From contig NZ_JAJNMU010000001.1 in the NCBI RefSeq assembly GCF_022458865.1, positions 124,001-188,000 of the forward strand: a stretch of 64,000 nt of DNA. The letters run 5' to 3'. The notes below the pieces were generated by a model. That model did not search any database and was not told the origin of the DNA. It saw only the letters and a list, made by a program, of their open reading frames with translations. Within the stretch, counting starts at the first letter, position 1, and each line of letters opens with the position of its first letter. Positions 17,569-26,979 of the stretch are shown here, piece after piece. Both the position numbers and the translations under genes were made by a program. The stretch is from Paenibacillus periandrae (lineage in GTDB: Bacteria; Bacillota; Bacilli; Paenibacillales; NBRC-103111).

Positions 17569-18636
17569 TTATTTATCCTCTTCAGTGCTATCCTGTGACA
17601 AATCAGGCTGCACTTCCCCATTTTCTTCTATAAGCTTTTTACGAATCTCCACCATTTTTTTCTTTCTGGAGCGCCGCACAAGAACAATCGGCAGCAGGAT
17701 TAAAAAGAGAACAAGGGCAACAGGCAGCACCGCGGCGGCTGCAACAATGAGCCATTCAAAGACAACTGTCAGAACGACAGCACTTGCGTTTAATGCGGAA
17801 GCCATTCGTTGGAACAACGGTCCTCGGTCATTAGCCTGTATAACGGCAGCTGATCCCAGCTTCTGGGCAAGTCTGACTTCAATCGTTGAATACGATACAT
17901 TTTGCTCCAGGTATCTCATCCGTCCCTTAATTCGTTCAATTTCCTCCTGAACTTTGCCCAGCTCATTGGAAAATGCCAATAGCTCGTCGGTTTTTGATGC
18001 CTTTTCCATAAATGCGATCAATCGGCTCTCTACCACCTGCTTGGCCTTCAATCTGGAGGTCAGATCGACGAATTCCTCGGAAACATCCTGACCCTGCATA
18101 TTTTTCTTTGCAGACGGATTAATCGTTTCCAATTGCTTCATTAAGGATTGAAAGCCACTCGCAGGTACCTTGATGATGAACATTCCGCTTTTTTCATAGT
18201 TATTTTCATTCTCATTAAATTGCAAGATGTAACCACCCGCCTGGCTCACTGCGGACTCGATCTTTGCCTGTGCTTCCTCATATTTATCAACCTGCATCGT
18301 TAAATTCGCTTTGTAAATAATTTTCCGTTCGACTGCGATGTCACCCAAAGCATTTCCGTTGAAGCTGTCGGCTGGCTTCGCTGTACTCGCTTTTTCCTTT
18401 GCCACCGAGTTCGTCTCCATCATGGTTGGTACCGCCGCGTCACCTGAAGGTTGAGCCGCAAGCATATCCGATTTTTGGTCCGTCAAAGCGCTCGAGGCAG
18501 CTCCCGGTGCGGAAGCGGTGGATTCGCCTTTCTCACTGGCAGCCGAGCAGCCGCTCAGCAGAACGACCAGAAGCGCAGCCAGAATCCAGCGCTTGGCCCT
18601 CATCTTCTTCAAGCTCTTGTCTTGATTTCGTTCCAT
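17569..18636 (-). CDS. DUF4349 domain lipoprotein
   Basis: Secreted, membrane-tethered protein of unknown function. A type II signal is clear: basic start, hydrophobic run, then the lipobox LLSGC at about 27-31. After an Ala/Ser/Thr-rich spacer comes the DUF4349 region (about 105-280), with a coiled-coil stretch around LAFSNELGKVQEEIERIKGR, and then a membrane helix at about 290-322 and a charged cytoplasmic tail. The family therefore has both a lipid anchor and a helix. It has its own terminator and precedes the dcw operon. Ribosome site is a weak GGGGGGAA. Function cannot be stated. Confidence 0.88.
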   Translation of the reverse strand: MERNQDKSLKKMRAKRWILAALLVVLLSGCSAASEKGESTASAPGAASSALTDQKSDMLAAQPSGDAAVPTMMETNSVAKEKASTAKPADSFNGNALGDIAVERKIIYKANLTMQVDKYEEAQAKIESAVSQAGGYILQFNENENNYEKSGMFIIKVPASGFQSLMKQLETINPSAKKNMQGQDVSEEFVDLTSRLKAKQVVESRLIAFMEKASKTDELLAFSNELGKVQEEIERIKGRMRYLEQNVSYSTIEVRLAQKLGSAAVIQANDRGPLFQRMASALNASAVVLTVVFEWLIVAAAAVLPVALVLFLILLPIVLVRRSRKKKMVEIRKKLIEENGEVQPDLSQDSTEEDK

Positions 18637-18780
18637 TCAGATTCCCCCCATATTTGTTTTGGAATCAAAGCAACATCACTTCGCAATAAGCTTTAGCGAG
18701 CTCGTTATCTTCTAAACGTGGGAGAATGAGGGTTTGTTGCACGCTGTTGGATATTCATAAAAATACATCGAATCCAATTA

Positions 18781-18804
18781 AAAAGAGGCCCGCAGGCCTC
18801 CTTT
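18781..18804 (-). terminator. Terminator of the ABC exporter operon
   Basis: On minus GAGGCC-TGCG-GGCCTC followed by TTTTT. Strong GC stem about 70 bp after the second ABC gene. Confidence 0.93.
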
Positions 18805-18870
18805 TAGATGTATGAATTATCCAAATAAGTACTTTATTCCAACTCGCTGCTTGCCATTGTTTTTTACTAT

Positions 18871-20715
18871 TTAGCTTACTTCCTTCAGGAAACGATACTG
18901 TGCTTGAATTAAACCATAATAGATCCCATGCTGCTTCATTAAGCCATCATGATCTCCCTGCTCCATCAACACACCATGATCCAGCACAATAATATTGTCG
19001 GCGTTACGAATTGTCGAAAGACGGTGAGCGATAATAAAGGAGGTTCTGCCTGCAAGCAGCGTTTTAAGTGCCTCCTGAATTTTCAGCTCGGTTTCGGTAT
19101 CAATACTTGCCGTAGCTTCATCCAGAATCAGAATGCGCGGGTCAGCAAGCAGCGCTCTTGCAAAGGAAATCAGCTGTCTTTGACCCATGGACAGCATATT
19201 GCCGCGCTCCTGCACCTCGGTGTCATAACCCTGCGGCATATTGACGATAAAGTCATGCGCACGAACAGCCTTCGCAGCAAATTCCACCTCTTCGTCAGTC
19301 GCATCCAGCTTGCCAAAACGGATATTGTCACGAATCGTGCCCGAAAAAATAAAGGTATCCTGAAGCACAATCCCCACCTGCGAGCGCAAGCTTGAAACTG
19401 TCACCTCACGAATGTCGTGTCCATCAATCGTAATTTGGCCACTAGTGCTGTCATAGAACCTGCATAACAGATTAATGATGGTGCTTTTTCCAGATCCCGT
19501 ATGGCCTACCAGCGCAATGGATTGACCCGCTTTTACACTAAGATCGATTCCTTTCAGCGCTTTGCGTCCTGGTTCATACTCAAACTCAACCTGTTTCAAT
19601 TCGATATCCCCACGAACGTTGGGCAGTTCTTTGGCATTCAGTGCTTCTGGTACGTTAGGCTCTTCATCGATAAATTCGAAAATCCGCTCAGATGAAGCCA
19701 TAGCGATCAGCATTTGCGAATACATTTGCCCCAAACGGTTAATTGGCTCCCAGAAGAATCCAATATAAGTGGCAAAAGCAACAAGTAAGCCTACTGTAAT
19801 TTCCTGGGATTGAATCAAATACGCTCCGAACCAGAACAAAATACAATATCCAATCGCTCCCGTTACTTCGATGATAGGGTTAAACGACTGATTGAGCGTC
19901 GATGCCCGATTCCACGACTTATGATTGCTTAAATTCATATGATCAAAAAAAGACATGTTCTCTTTTTCCTGCGCAAATGCCTGAGTCACCTTGATACCTT
20001 GAATACATTCATTCAGATGGGCATTGATCCGGGACTGCTTGGATTGTACAACCTGCCACGAACGCCGGATATGCACCCTAAGCTTGGTGGAAACGAAAAA
20101 CATAATCGGAACGGTAACAATAATTGCCGCACCCAGCTTGATATTAAAATACAGCAGTATGAAAATAATACCGACCAGTTGTACACAATCCATCAAAAGG
20201 TTGACGACACCATTCGTAAACAAATCCTGCAAGGAGTTCACGTAGTTCGTTATACGCACCAGGATTGAGCCAGCCGGACGTTTATCAAAAAACTTGAAGG
20301 AAAGCTTTTGAATATGACTGAACAAATCGTGCCGCAAATCATAAATCACTTTTTGTCCAATCTGATTCGTAAATCGAATCCGGTACGTGTTAGCTGCCCA
20401 CTGAATAATGTAGAGGAGCAGCATCCCGCCCACACACTGAATCAACAGCTTGGGATCGCCTCCCTCACGCAGCGCATTATCAATAGCATAAGCAATCAGC
20501 AGCGGATTAAACAGCTTCGTCAGTGCCCCGACAATCATCATCGTGATAATAACAGGTAAAATTTGTTTCGAGTAAGGCTTCAGATATTTACCCAGCCGTT
20601 TTACCTGTCCCCAATCAAATTCTTTATCCAGTACTTCATCATCCTGATAAATGAAGCGTTGGCCTGTTTGCTCATCCATCCCGCTTGCCGTTGTTGATTT
20701 GTCCTCTTGACTCAC
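18871..20715 (-). CDS. ABC exporter half-transporter, second subunit (canonical catalytic Glu)
   Basis: Fused permease-ATPase of the multidrug/lipid exporter class, 614 residues: six membrane helices (about 50-335) and a nucleotide-binding domain (about 370-600). Walker A is GHTGSGKST, the Walker B region ILILDEATASID has the catalytic glutamate, and the signature is LSMGQ rather than LSGGQ. The upstream gene has the opposite pattern, so the two most likely form an asymmetric heterodimer like BmrCD or TM287/288. The two genes overlap by 4 bp. An acidic cytoplasmic N-terminal tail of about 45 residues precedes the first helix. Substrate unknown. Confidence 0.93.
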   Translation of the reverse strand: MSQEDKSTTASGMDEQTGQRFIYQDDEVLDKEFDWGQVKRLGKYLKPYSKQILPVIITMMIVGALTKLFNPLLIAYAIDNALREGGDPKLLIQCVGGMLLLYIIQWAANTYRIRFTNQIGQKVIYDLRHDLFSHIQKLSFKFFDKRPAGSILVRITNYVNSLQDLFTNGVVNLLMDCVQLVGIIFILLYFNIKLGAAIIVTVPIMFFVSTKLRVHIRRSWQVVQSKQSRINAHLNECIQGIKVTQAFAQEKENMSFFDHMNLSNHKSWNRASTLNQSFNPIIEVTGAIGYCILFWFGAYLIQSQEITVGLLVAFATYIGFFWEPINRLGQMYSQMLIAMASSERIFEFIDEEPNVPEALNAKELPNVRGDIELKQVEFEYEPGRKALKGIDLSVKAGQSIALVGHTGSGKSTIINLLCRFYDSTSGQITIDGHDIREVTVSSLRSQVGIVLQDTFIFSGTIRDNIRFGKLDATDEEVEFAAKAVRAHDFIVNMPQGYDTEVQERGNMLSMGQRQLISFARALLADPRILILDEATASIDTETELKIQEALKTLLAGRTSFIIAHRLSTIRNADNIIVLDHGVLMEQGDHDGLMKQHGIYYGLIQAQYRFLKEVS

Positions 20716-22562
20716 TGCGTATACCCCCCATTATGTTGACCCGTTGCGGCTGCCTGACGAATCCCTTGAGCTTCCTCATGGATATAGGCTGTAGGCTCCA
20801 GCTTCATACTGCCTTCCGACTCTACCTCTTGCGGCTGATCAGCGAATTGGATTTTATATGTTTCCAAATAACGTCCTTCCTGCTGCATGAGCTGCTTGTG
20901 CGTACCTCTCTGCACGATGTGCCCTTTGTCCAGCACAATAATTTCATCGGCATGCCTTAATGACGAAATGCGGTGGGCAATAATAAAAGTCGTTCGGCCT
21001 TTCATCAGCTCTTGAAAGCCCTGCTGAATCTCATGTTCCGTTTCCATGTCCACAGCACTTGTGGCATCGTCCAAAATCAGGATTTTAGGGTTTTTGAGTA
21101 AGGCTCGAGCAATCGCAATTCGCTGCTTTTGTCCCCCGGAAAGTCCCATCCCCCGTTCGCCAACAATCGTATCGTAGCCAAGCGGCATTTCCATAATAAA
21201 ATCATGTGCTTTGGCTAGTCGTGATGCATGGATAATCTGTTCCATGGACACATTTCTTACCCCATAGGCAATATTGTTCAGTATCGAAGAGGAGAACAGA
21301 AACGTTTCCTGAAATACAATCGCCATATGCTCACGCAAACTTTCCAACGTAAGATCTCGAATGTCACGGCCATCGAGCGTAATGGAGCCTTCTTTGACGT
21401 TATATGCCCTTAACAGCAGCTGAATGACAGTCGATTTCCCTGACCCTGTTCCACCGAGCAAGCCTATAACCGAGCCTGCTGGCGCATCAACGTTAAAATT
21501 CCGCAAAGCAGGCTGTTGATCGGTATAAGCAAAGGATACCTGATCAAACTTTACATGTCCCTTAACCTGATCAGCCTGCAGTGTCACTGCGTTATCCTTG
21601 TTTTTGACATGCACATATTGATGCAAAATTTCCAACAACCGCTCACCGGCAGCCTTCGATTGGGTAAAGTTATTAATATGAAATCCGATTTGCCACATAG
21701 GGCCGATGATATACCACATCAAGCTGAAGAAAGCAACAAGTTCTCCCAAGGTGAGACTGCTGTTAATGACCATCCAACCACCGACACCCAGCAGGATAAC
21801 TACACTTAAATTCGCAAACAATTCCATTAATGGGAAATATTTCGCCCAAATGCCCGACGTCATCACGTTATTCAGCTTGTAATCCTCGTTGCGCTCAGAA
21901 AACTTTTCGATCTCATAAGGCTCTCTGGCAAAGGACTTGACGGTACGTACACCCGTAATATTTTCTTGTACAGATGTGGTCATGTTACTCATCGATTTAC
22001 GTACCGAACGGAAAGCCGGATGAATTTTCCCCTCAAAACGAATAGCCGTAAATACGAGAAAGGGCATTGAAATCAACGTAATCAGCGTCAGCTTCCAGTT
22101 GATTGACATCATCATAATGGAGCCAAAGGTAAGCATCATCACCACATTTAATATTTGTACAAATCCAAATCCGATAAAATCGCGCACTGCCTGCAAATCG
22201 GCTGTCAGCCGCGACATCAGGTCTCCTGTTCTTGCTTTGTCATAGTATTGGAACGATAAGTACTGCAGTTTCTTGTACAATGCATTTCGGAGATTAAAGG
22301 CGGTATGGTTACCCAGCTTTGAGCTAAACACACCATGCATAAATTGAAATAACGCTTTACAGGTAATAACACCGACCACAACCAAAGAAAGGTATGGCAC
22401 CGCTGAGAACTGCTGTTTCGCAATCACATCGTCAATCAGATACCGCAGCAAATTCGGATAAACCAGTCCCAGCGCCGTGGCTGTCATCAGAGACAAGATC
22501 GACGCCACCAAAAATCTTTTTTCTGACCAATAATACTCCTTTAACTGCTTGAAAACTTCCAT
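20712..22562 (-). CDS. ABC exporter half-transporter, first subunit (degenerate catalytic site)
   Basis: Partner of the next gene. Six membrane helices and an ATPase domain with Walker A GGTGSGKST, a consensus LSGGQ signature and Walker B ILILDDATSAVD, where the catalytic glutamate is aspartate. This is the pattern of the catalytically weak half of heterodimeric exporters. I place the start at the ATG 22560-22562 (MEVFKQL), 616 residues, which has GGAGGGTAAC directly upstream; a 53-residue extension reads back through noncoding sequence with a decayed hairpin repeat. The last about 40 residues are a low-complexity cytoplasmic tail. Confidence 0.93.
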   Translation of the reverse strand: MEVFKQLKEYYWSEKRFLVASILSLMTATALGLVYPNLLRYLIDDVIAKQQFSAVPYLSLVVVGVITCKALFQFMHGVFSSKLGNHTAFNLRNALYKKLQYLSFQYYDKARTGDLMSRLTADLQAVRDFIGFGFVQILNVVMMLTFGSIMMMSINWKLTLITLISMPFLVFTAIRFEGKIHPAFRSVRKSMSNMTTSVQENITGVRTVKSFAREPYEIEKFSERNEDYKLNNVMTSGIWAKYFPLMELFANLSVVILLGVGGWMVINSSLTLGELVAFFSLMWYIIGPMWQIGFHINNFTQSKAAGERLLEILHQYVHVKNKDNAVTLQADQVKGHVKFDQVSFAYTDQQPALRNFNVDAPAGSVIGLLGGTGSGKSTVIQLLLRAYNVKEGSITLDGRDIRDLTLESLREHMAIVFQETFLFSSSILNNIAYGVRNVSMEQIIHASRLAKAHDFIMEMPLGYDTIVGERGMGLSGGQKQRIAIARALLKNPKILILDDATSAVDMETEHEIQQGFQELMKGRTTFIIAHRISSLRHADEIIVLDKGHIVQRGTHKQLMQQEGRYLETYKIQFADQPQEVESEGSMKLEPTAYIHEEAQGIRQAAATGQHNGGYTQ

Positions 22563-22597
22563 GTTACCCTCCTCAGGTTGTGCTGCTGCAAAACGGC
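22563..22597 (-). repeat. Decayed Shine-Dalgarno-proximal hairpin repeat, copy 5 (before the ABC genes)
   Basis: On minus, GTTTTGCAGCAGCACAAC is followed by CTGAGGAGGGTAAC and the start codon. The CTGAGGAGGGTAAC part is identical to that before rsmH; the stem has one mismatch and the GCTTACGAAG block is not recognisable. Confidence 0.55.
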
Positions 22598-22850
22598 ATT
22601 GTAAACAAAGCGATCCGAAAACGACCACCTTTGTAAAAATGGCCTTCGATTGGACAAGCCTGTAATCGAAAGCGTTTGCTTTTTTATGCATCTTAACACC
22701 ATCCATAGGGAGCGGCAACAACCCCTTTTCTCATAATAGTCCTTATACTTAGAAAAACCCTCGAATCCCCACAAAATAGGGAAACAATCCACTTATCTCG
22801 CCCAAATAATACCTAATTTCGCCATATGTAAACCCTTTCACGAAATAAGC
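22598..22850. other. Intergenic region upstream of the ABC operon
   Basis: About 250 bp with no convincing gene. A near-match to a catabolite (cre) site lies at 22667-22680, with mismatches at both outer positions. No clear promoter could be fixed, although the region must hold one for the ABC genes, since a terminator closes the dynamin gene at 22851. Confidence 0.45.
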
Positions 22851-22881
22851 AAAAAGCAGCTGTTCATATTCGAACAGCCGC
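22851..22881 (-). terminator. Terminator of the dynamin gene
   Basis: On minus GCGGCTGTTC-GAATAT-GAACAGCTGC, a 10-bp stem with one wobble pair, followed by TTTTT. Confidence 0.92.
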
Positions 22882-22908
22882 GATTTGCCTAACCCGTTTT
22901 TTAGCGTA

Positions 22909-25900
22909 TTATTCAAAAAAAGCAGTTAGCTGTGTATGCGTTTTTTGCAGCGCTGCCACATCTACAGGCATTTCCAAAGCAAGTAATTGGCCCTGTGCAT
23001 ATTCTTGCAGCTCTTGACGAATGTGCTCCGCCAATGCCTCGTACCAGATTTTCAATTGTCCACTATATGCGGTATACAGCCAAGCCGTCTGCCCAGTCAT
23101 GTAAGCCGTTAACGGCGCGTTAAGTGCTGCCTCCAGCTCTTTCCGCAAATTCTGCTTACCATCACCCTCAAAGAAATGCTTCGCATTTTTGTAAAAGCCT
23201 GCAATCCATTTGTGCTGTATCGAATCGGCTCTGAATGCTTCGGCGCCCTGTGGGGTTTCGAACGCACGTGCTTCATAGTCTGAAGGCTGAAATGCGGCCA
23301 GCTCATGACCAAGACCCTGCAGCCACTGCTGTCTTCTTTTGGCGGCGCGGTTATGAATGGCATTTTCAATCCTTAAGGTTATCGCAAGTACCTCCTGAGA
23401 AAGATCAAATGCAATCATTTGCTGCAGATCATTCCATGCGGCTCCGGCAATAGCCAAGGCGCTCCGTCCTTCCTCGCGAAAGACAGCGGGATTAAAGGCA
23501 AGATTAAACAGCTCTCCAAAGCGGTACGTAGCCCGCTGCTTCACGTAGTAAAGAAGTTCTTCAATCTCCTTGAGCAGCTCGCGCTCCTCGGCTTCCGTTC
23601 CCTGACTTCTCAGTACAGCATCCGCTTCCCCTAAAGCTTTGCGAATCGCAGTCGCACGAGCCAGGCGTGCCTGCTCATCGCTTTGCGCGCTCGCAATCCA
23701 TTGCTGAAGCACATCCGCAGCACGCTTCAGATCGGCCTGACCGGAACGAATCGCAATATCGGTCAGCTCACCCAATGAGAAACGGACAAAATCCTGTTCA
23801 AAAGCAGAGATCCCGGAAGCCTGCACGGTTTCTTGCTCCCGAGCCAGCTTGCCTTCCAGCGCATAATAGCTGGACATTGGATAAATCCGCGGGTGACGAA
23901 TACCGTGCTGCTGTAAATTGTTAGCTACATGCGTAACAACACCCTCCAACTCTTCTCCTGAGGATGCCAGATCGGCAGCATTGACGATAAAAAACATTTT
24001 ATCCAGCTCAAAACTATCCTTAACCCGGCCCAATTGCAGCAAAAACTCCCGGTCCGCATGAGAAAATGCATGGTTATAATAAGTAACGAATAGGATGGCA
24101 TCGGCATTTTTAATATAATTAAAGGCAACACCCGTATGTCTGGCATTGATCGAATCGGCTCCAGGTGTGTCCACCAGAACGATACCTTGATCGGTTAATG
24201 GGTTGGAGTAATACAGCTCTATCAGCTCAACAAAGCACGATTTGCTTTCGTCAGCCGCATACAGACCGAACTGATCGGCATCTACGCGCAGCTCACTGCC
24301 CAGATCGGACTCAACAGTTCCCCAGCCCTTCTCCACAGCCTTTAGAAACGTATAGTGGGGTTTGCCTTTGGCTGTTACACGATCCGCGGACAATCCGCGA
24401 ATGGCGGACAAGCTCTCAGGCAGGCTTGTCGTATGGATGCCAAGCATCTCCAGCGAAAATCGGATATCATCCGCAAGGCTGTCACGGCTTTTCATCCGTA
24501 CCTTGGCTGTACCATGCGGCCAGCCGTTCTCCGGCTCCGGTGGCATGATCTTGTTGATAGCCGCCGTCGTCGGGTTCGGCGACACTGGCAGTACGCGTTC
24601 GCCGATCAGTGCGTTGGCGAACGAGGATTTACCGGCGCTAAAAGCGCCGAACAGCGCAATCGTGAAGCGGTTTCGCTGCAGCCGCTCCGCCTTCTCCTGC
24701 AAGGAACGGCTGATGCTTTGCAGCGGCGCCAAGCCCGCGAGCGCTTGCGCGCCGGCGGTTAGCCGCTGCGCCGCGCTCTGCAGGCGGGCGCGATGCCCGC
24801 CCTGCGCGAGCGGCGCAGCGCCCTCGCGCGTGGCGCGGCCGCTGGCGGCGGCAACAGCCGCGAGCGCTGCGCGGGCACCGCCTGCGGCGTTAGCGGCTGC
24901 CTGCGGCGCTGCGGCTGCGCCGGGCGCGGCCTCGCCTGCGGCGGCCGGGTCCGGCAGCGCGGGCGCCGGCGTGCGCACTGCCGCAAGCGGCGCAGCGAGC
25001 GCTGCTGCGTAGGCCGCCTCGGCCGCGGCAAGCCGCTCGAGCTCGCGCAGGCTGCCTAAGCGGCCGTTCAGCGCATCGAGCTGCTCACGCATAGCGAGCA
25101 GCTGCGGTCCCTGTGCCGCTGCCAGCATAGCCATAAGCTCATCAATCAGCTCAAATGCCTGCTTACGATACAGCAGCTTCATTTCCGCAGCAAGCTGCTT
25201 CATATAATTTAAGGTATACTCACCGCTCAACCCTGCCGCTGTATTGACCTGCGAAGCAATCCATTCCGATTCCACCTGTACATGAAGGCGTTCTACCGTC
25301 TCCCTGATAAGGTCGGCACTTACAAGGGTACCAGTCATCTCTATCGCTTGCTCCATACCCTTATAAAGCGCCTGTTGCAAATGACGCTCCACTTGAGTCG
25401 CCAATTGCCCAGCAAAGTCATGGTGAAGCGCCAACAGGCGGCGTTCCACTTCCTTAGCCGTTTTCGCTGCCCCTGCAAACAGACCGACCTTAAAGCCCGG
25501 CTTACGGCTGTTCAGGTATTCTTGAGCCAGATCTCGGGTGACAGCCGGTGTTATATTGGCATTGTCCAATAAAACGGTCGTATCTTTACGTAATGCAGTC
25601 CGCAATTCCTCAGGCTTGGCTTCAGCAAGCGCAGTTTTTTTACTTATATCCAGCCATTGCACCTGAGCAGACTCCAGCTCTTCATCAGCAGCTAATTGAG
25701 CGCGCAGCTGCTCTTTAAGTGTATCGTTTCGTTCCGCTATTTTGGCAGCATGCATGTTGGCCAGATGCTGCGCAGATTTCTCAAGGCTAAGCGCCGATAA
25801 TGCAGCGTGCTGCTCAATAAGTCGTTCAAGCAGCCAATCGAGCTTGCCCCATTCACTATACGGGTGGTCAGGCACCTTAACCGAGGTATACAAAATACCG

Positions 25901-26601
25901 TCAGGCTGAATATGCCAGTTAGCAAATGCTTCAGCTACACCTGTTCGATAGTCAGCAAACGATAACTCCTGATCCCGATGCTTATCCACTTGATTGATCA
26001 ACAAATAGAGCGGCTTCCCCCACTCCTTCATTTTTTTGGTGAAGGCAAAATTAATTTCAGACTGCACATGGTTGTAATCCATCACATAGAACACCACATC
26101 TGCCAGATGCAGCGCTGACTCGGTCGCTAAATGATGGGCATCATCGGTAGAATCAATTCCTGGCGTGTCCAGCAAACATGCATGCTCACCTAAGAAGGGC
26201 AATGGATAACGCAGCTCAATCGTTTCTATCGCTTCTCCATCGCGGCAGTAGGCAGCAAGCTCGTCAAGCGGCACCTTCTGAACTTTTGGCGGCAAATCCC
26301 CCTCATGGACCCGATGGACAACAATCGCTCCTGATTCCCCACTGCTGATCCTTACGATATTCGCACTTGTCGGAATGGGACTTGATGGCAGGAGCTGATG
26401 TCCGCACAGCTTATTAATCAAGCTTGATTTACCTGCTGAAAAATGTCCGCAAAACGCTATATACAAGCTTCCGCTCTCCATCTTTTGCAGAAGCTGTTCG
26501 ATCTTCTTCCCATTTTCCCTATCCTCGGTCTCCTGTACCTTGGCCAGCAAGCCGCGTATCGCACTTTCCATGTTTTCTTCAAGTATTACTCCGCTGTTCA
26601 T
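22909..26601 (-). CDS. dynA: Double dynamin-family GTPase (DynA type)
   Basis: About 1230 residues with two dynamin-like GTPase units in tandem, the plan of B. subtilis DynA (YpbR), which works in membrane surveillance and fusion. First unit: G1 GHFSAGKSS at about 52-60, G3 LLDTPGIDST, G4 NQVDKH. Second unit: G1 GAFSAGKSS near 653-661, G3 LVDTPGADS, G4-like NAADLA. Long helical regions follow each G domain. Between them, residues about 525-630 are an alanine-rich linker coded by DNA of far higher GC than the rest. The ATG at 26601 (MNSGVILEE) has GGGGAGA upstream and is preferred over one 15 bp earlier. In B. subtilis ypbR also lies near nth. Confidence 0.93.
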   Translation of the reverse strand: MNSGVILEENMESAIRGLLAKVQETEDRENGKKIEQLLQKMESGSLYIAFCGHFSAGKSSLINKLCGHQLLPSSPIPTSANIVRISSGESGAIVVHRVHEGDLPPKVQKVPLDELAAYCRDGEAIETIELRYPLPFLGEHACLLDTPGIDSTDDAHHLATESALHLADVVFYVMDYNHVQSEINFAFTKKMKEWGKPLYLLINQVDKHRDQELSFADYRTGVAEAFANWHIQPDGILYTSVKVPDHPYSEWGKLDWLLERLIEQHAALSALSLEKSAQHLANMHAAKIAERNDTLKEQLRAQLAADEELESAQVQWLDISKKTALAEAKPEELRTALRKDTTVLLDNANITPAVTRDLAQEYLNSRKPGFKVGLFAGAAKTAKEVERRLLALHHDFAGQLATQVERHLQQALYKGMEQAIEMTGTLVSADLIRETVERLHVQVESEWIASQVNTAAGLSGEYTLNYMKQLAAEMKLLYRKQAFELIDELMAMLAAAQGPQLLAMREQLDALNGRLGSLRELERLAAAEAAYAAALAAPLAAVRTPAPALPDPAAAGEAAPGAAAAPQAAANAAGGARAALAAVAAASGRATREGAAPLAQGGHRARLQSAAQRLTAGAQALAGLAPLQSISRSLQEKAERLQRNRFTIALFGAFSAGKSSFANALIGERVLPVSPNPTTAAINKIMPPEPENGWPHGTAKVRMKSRDSLADDIRFSLEMLGIHTTSLPESLSAIRGLSADRVTAKGKPHYTFLKAVEKGWGTVESDLGSELRVDADQFGLYAADESKSCFVELIELYYSNPLTDQGIVLVDTPGADSINARHTGVAFNYIKNADAILFVTYYNHAFSHADREFLLQLGRVKDSFELDKMFFIVNAADLASSGEELEGVVTHVANNLQQHGIRHPRIYPMSSYYALEGKLAREQETVQASGISAFEQDFVRFSLGELTDIAIRSGQADLKRAADVLQQWIASAQSDEQARLARATAIRKALGEADAVLRSQGTEAEERELLKEIEELLYYVKQRATYRFGELFNLAFNPAVFREEGRSALAIAGAAWNDLQQMIAFDLSQEVLAITLRIENAIHNRAAKRRQQWLQGLGHELAAFQPSDYEARAFETPQGAEAFRADSIQHKWIAGFYKNAKHFFEGDGKQNLRKELEAALNAPLTAYMTGQTAWLYTAYSGQLKIWYEALAEHIRQELQEYAQGQLLALEMPVDVAALQKTHTQLTAFFE
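24720..25090. other. GC-rich, alanine-coding island inside the dynamin gene
   Basis: Composition jumps from roughly balanced to strongly GC-rich for about 370 bp and returns just as abruptly. On minus it codes for an Ala/Pro/Gly/Arg-rich linker between the two dynamin halves; several other frames also stay open, as expected from high GC. The reading frame is not broken. Confidence 0.8.
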
Positions 26602-26637
26602 TCTCGATCTCCCCATTACAAAATGTCTATCTAAACA

Positions 26638-26665
26638 ACAAAAAAAACCGAATGGCTTCGGTTTT
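26638..26665 (-). terminator. Terminator after the small protein gene
   Basis: On minus AAAACCGAA-GCCA-TTCGGTTTT continuing into a T-run, starting right at the stop codon of the 90-residue gene and ending before the dynamin gene. Confidence 0.88.
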
Positions 26666-26937
26666 CAGTGTACCACACTTTCAGTAGTCGGAATAAAGAT
26701 TTCGAACAAATTACCATGCTGCAGAATCGTAATATCCCTGTCACGAACCTTCATAACAACAACCTCAAGCTTTGTTTTCATCCGTTCCAGATAATTATCA
26801 GGCACTTCGCCTGACTCCATAACAGTGATGCCATCCACTTGCTTTTCTTCATTGTCAGCAAGCTTCAAATTAATGATTTTCTCATAAATATCAGAAAATA
26901 CTTCAAAATCATTCGTATACACAGAGATACATTTCAT
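26665..26937 (-). CDS. Small protein of unknown function
   Basis: About 90 residues, acidic to neutral, no signal peptide or membrane segment. The sequence alternates short strand- and helix-like stretches (MKCISVYTNDFEVFSDIYEK; RDRDITILQHGNLFEIFIP) and looks like a small folded domain. I do not recognise the family. The ATG at 26935-26937 with AAGGATGG upstream is a better start than a GTG 42 bp earlier. It is transcribed in line with nth (about 40 bp downstream of it) and closes with its own terminator, so it probably belongs to the nth transcript. Confidence 0.75.
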   Translation of the reverse strand: MKCISVYTNDFEVFSDIYEKIINLKLADNEEKQVDGITVMESGEVPDNYLERMKTKLEVVVMKVRDRDITILQHGNLFEIFIPTTESVVH

Positions 26938-26979
26938 ATTAATCCCATCCTTATTTGGTTGCTTGGTCTCATGATTCAC

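Noticed and set aside
22667..22680. Catabolite-responsive (cre) site before the ABC operon
   Set aside because: Both outer consensus positions mismatch and its place relative to a promoter is unknown.
24362..25059. Long plus- and minus-strand ORFs opposite or alongside the dynamin gene
   Set aside because: They arise from the GC-rich island, where stop codons are rare in all frames; the dynamin frame has clear motifs on both sides.
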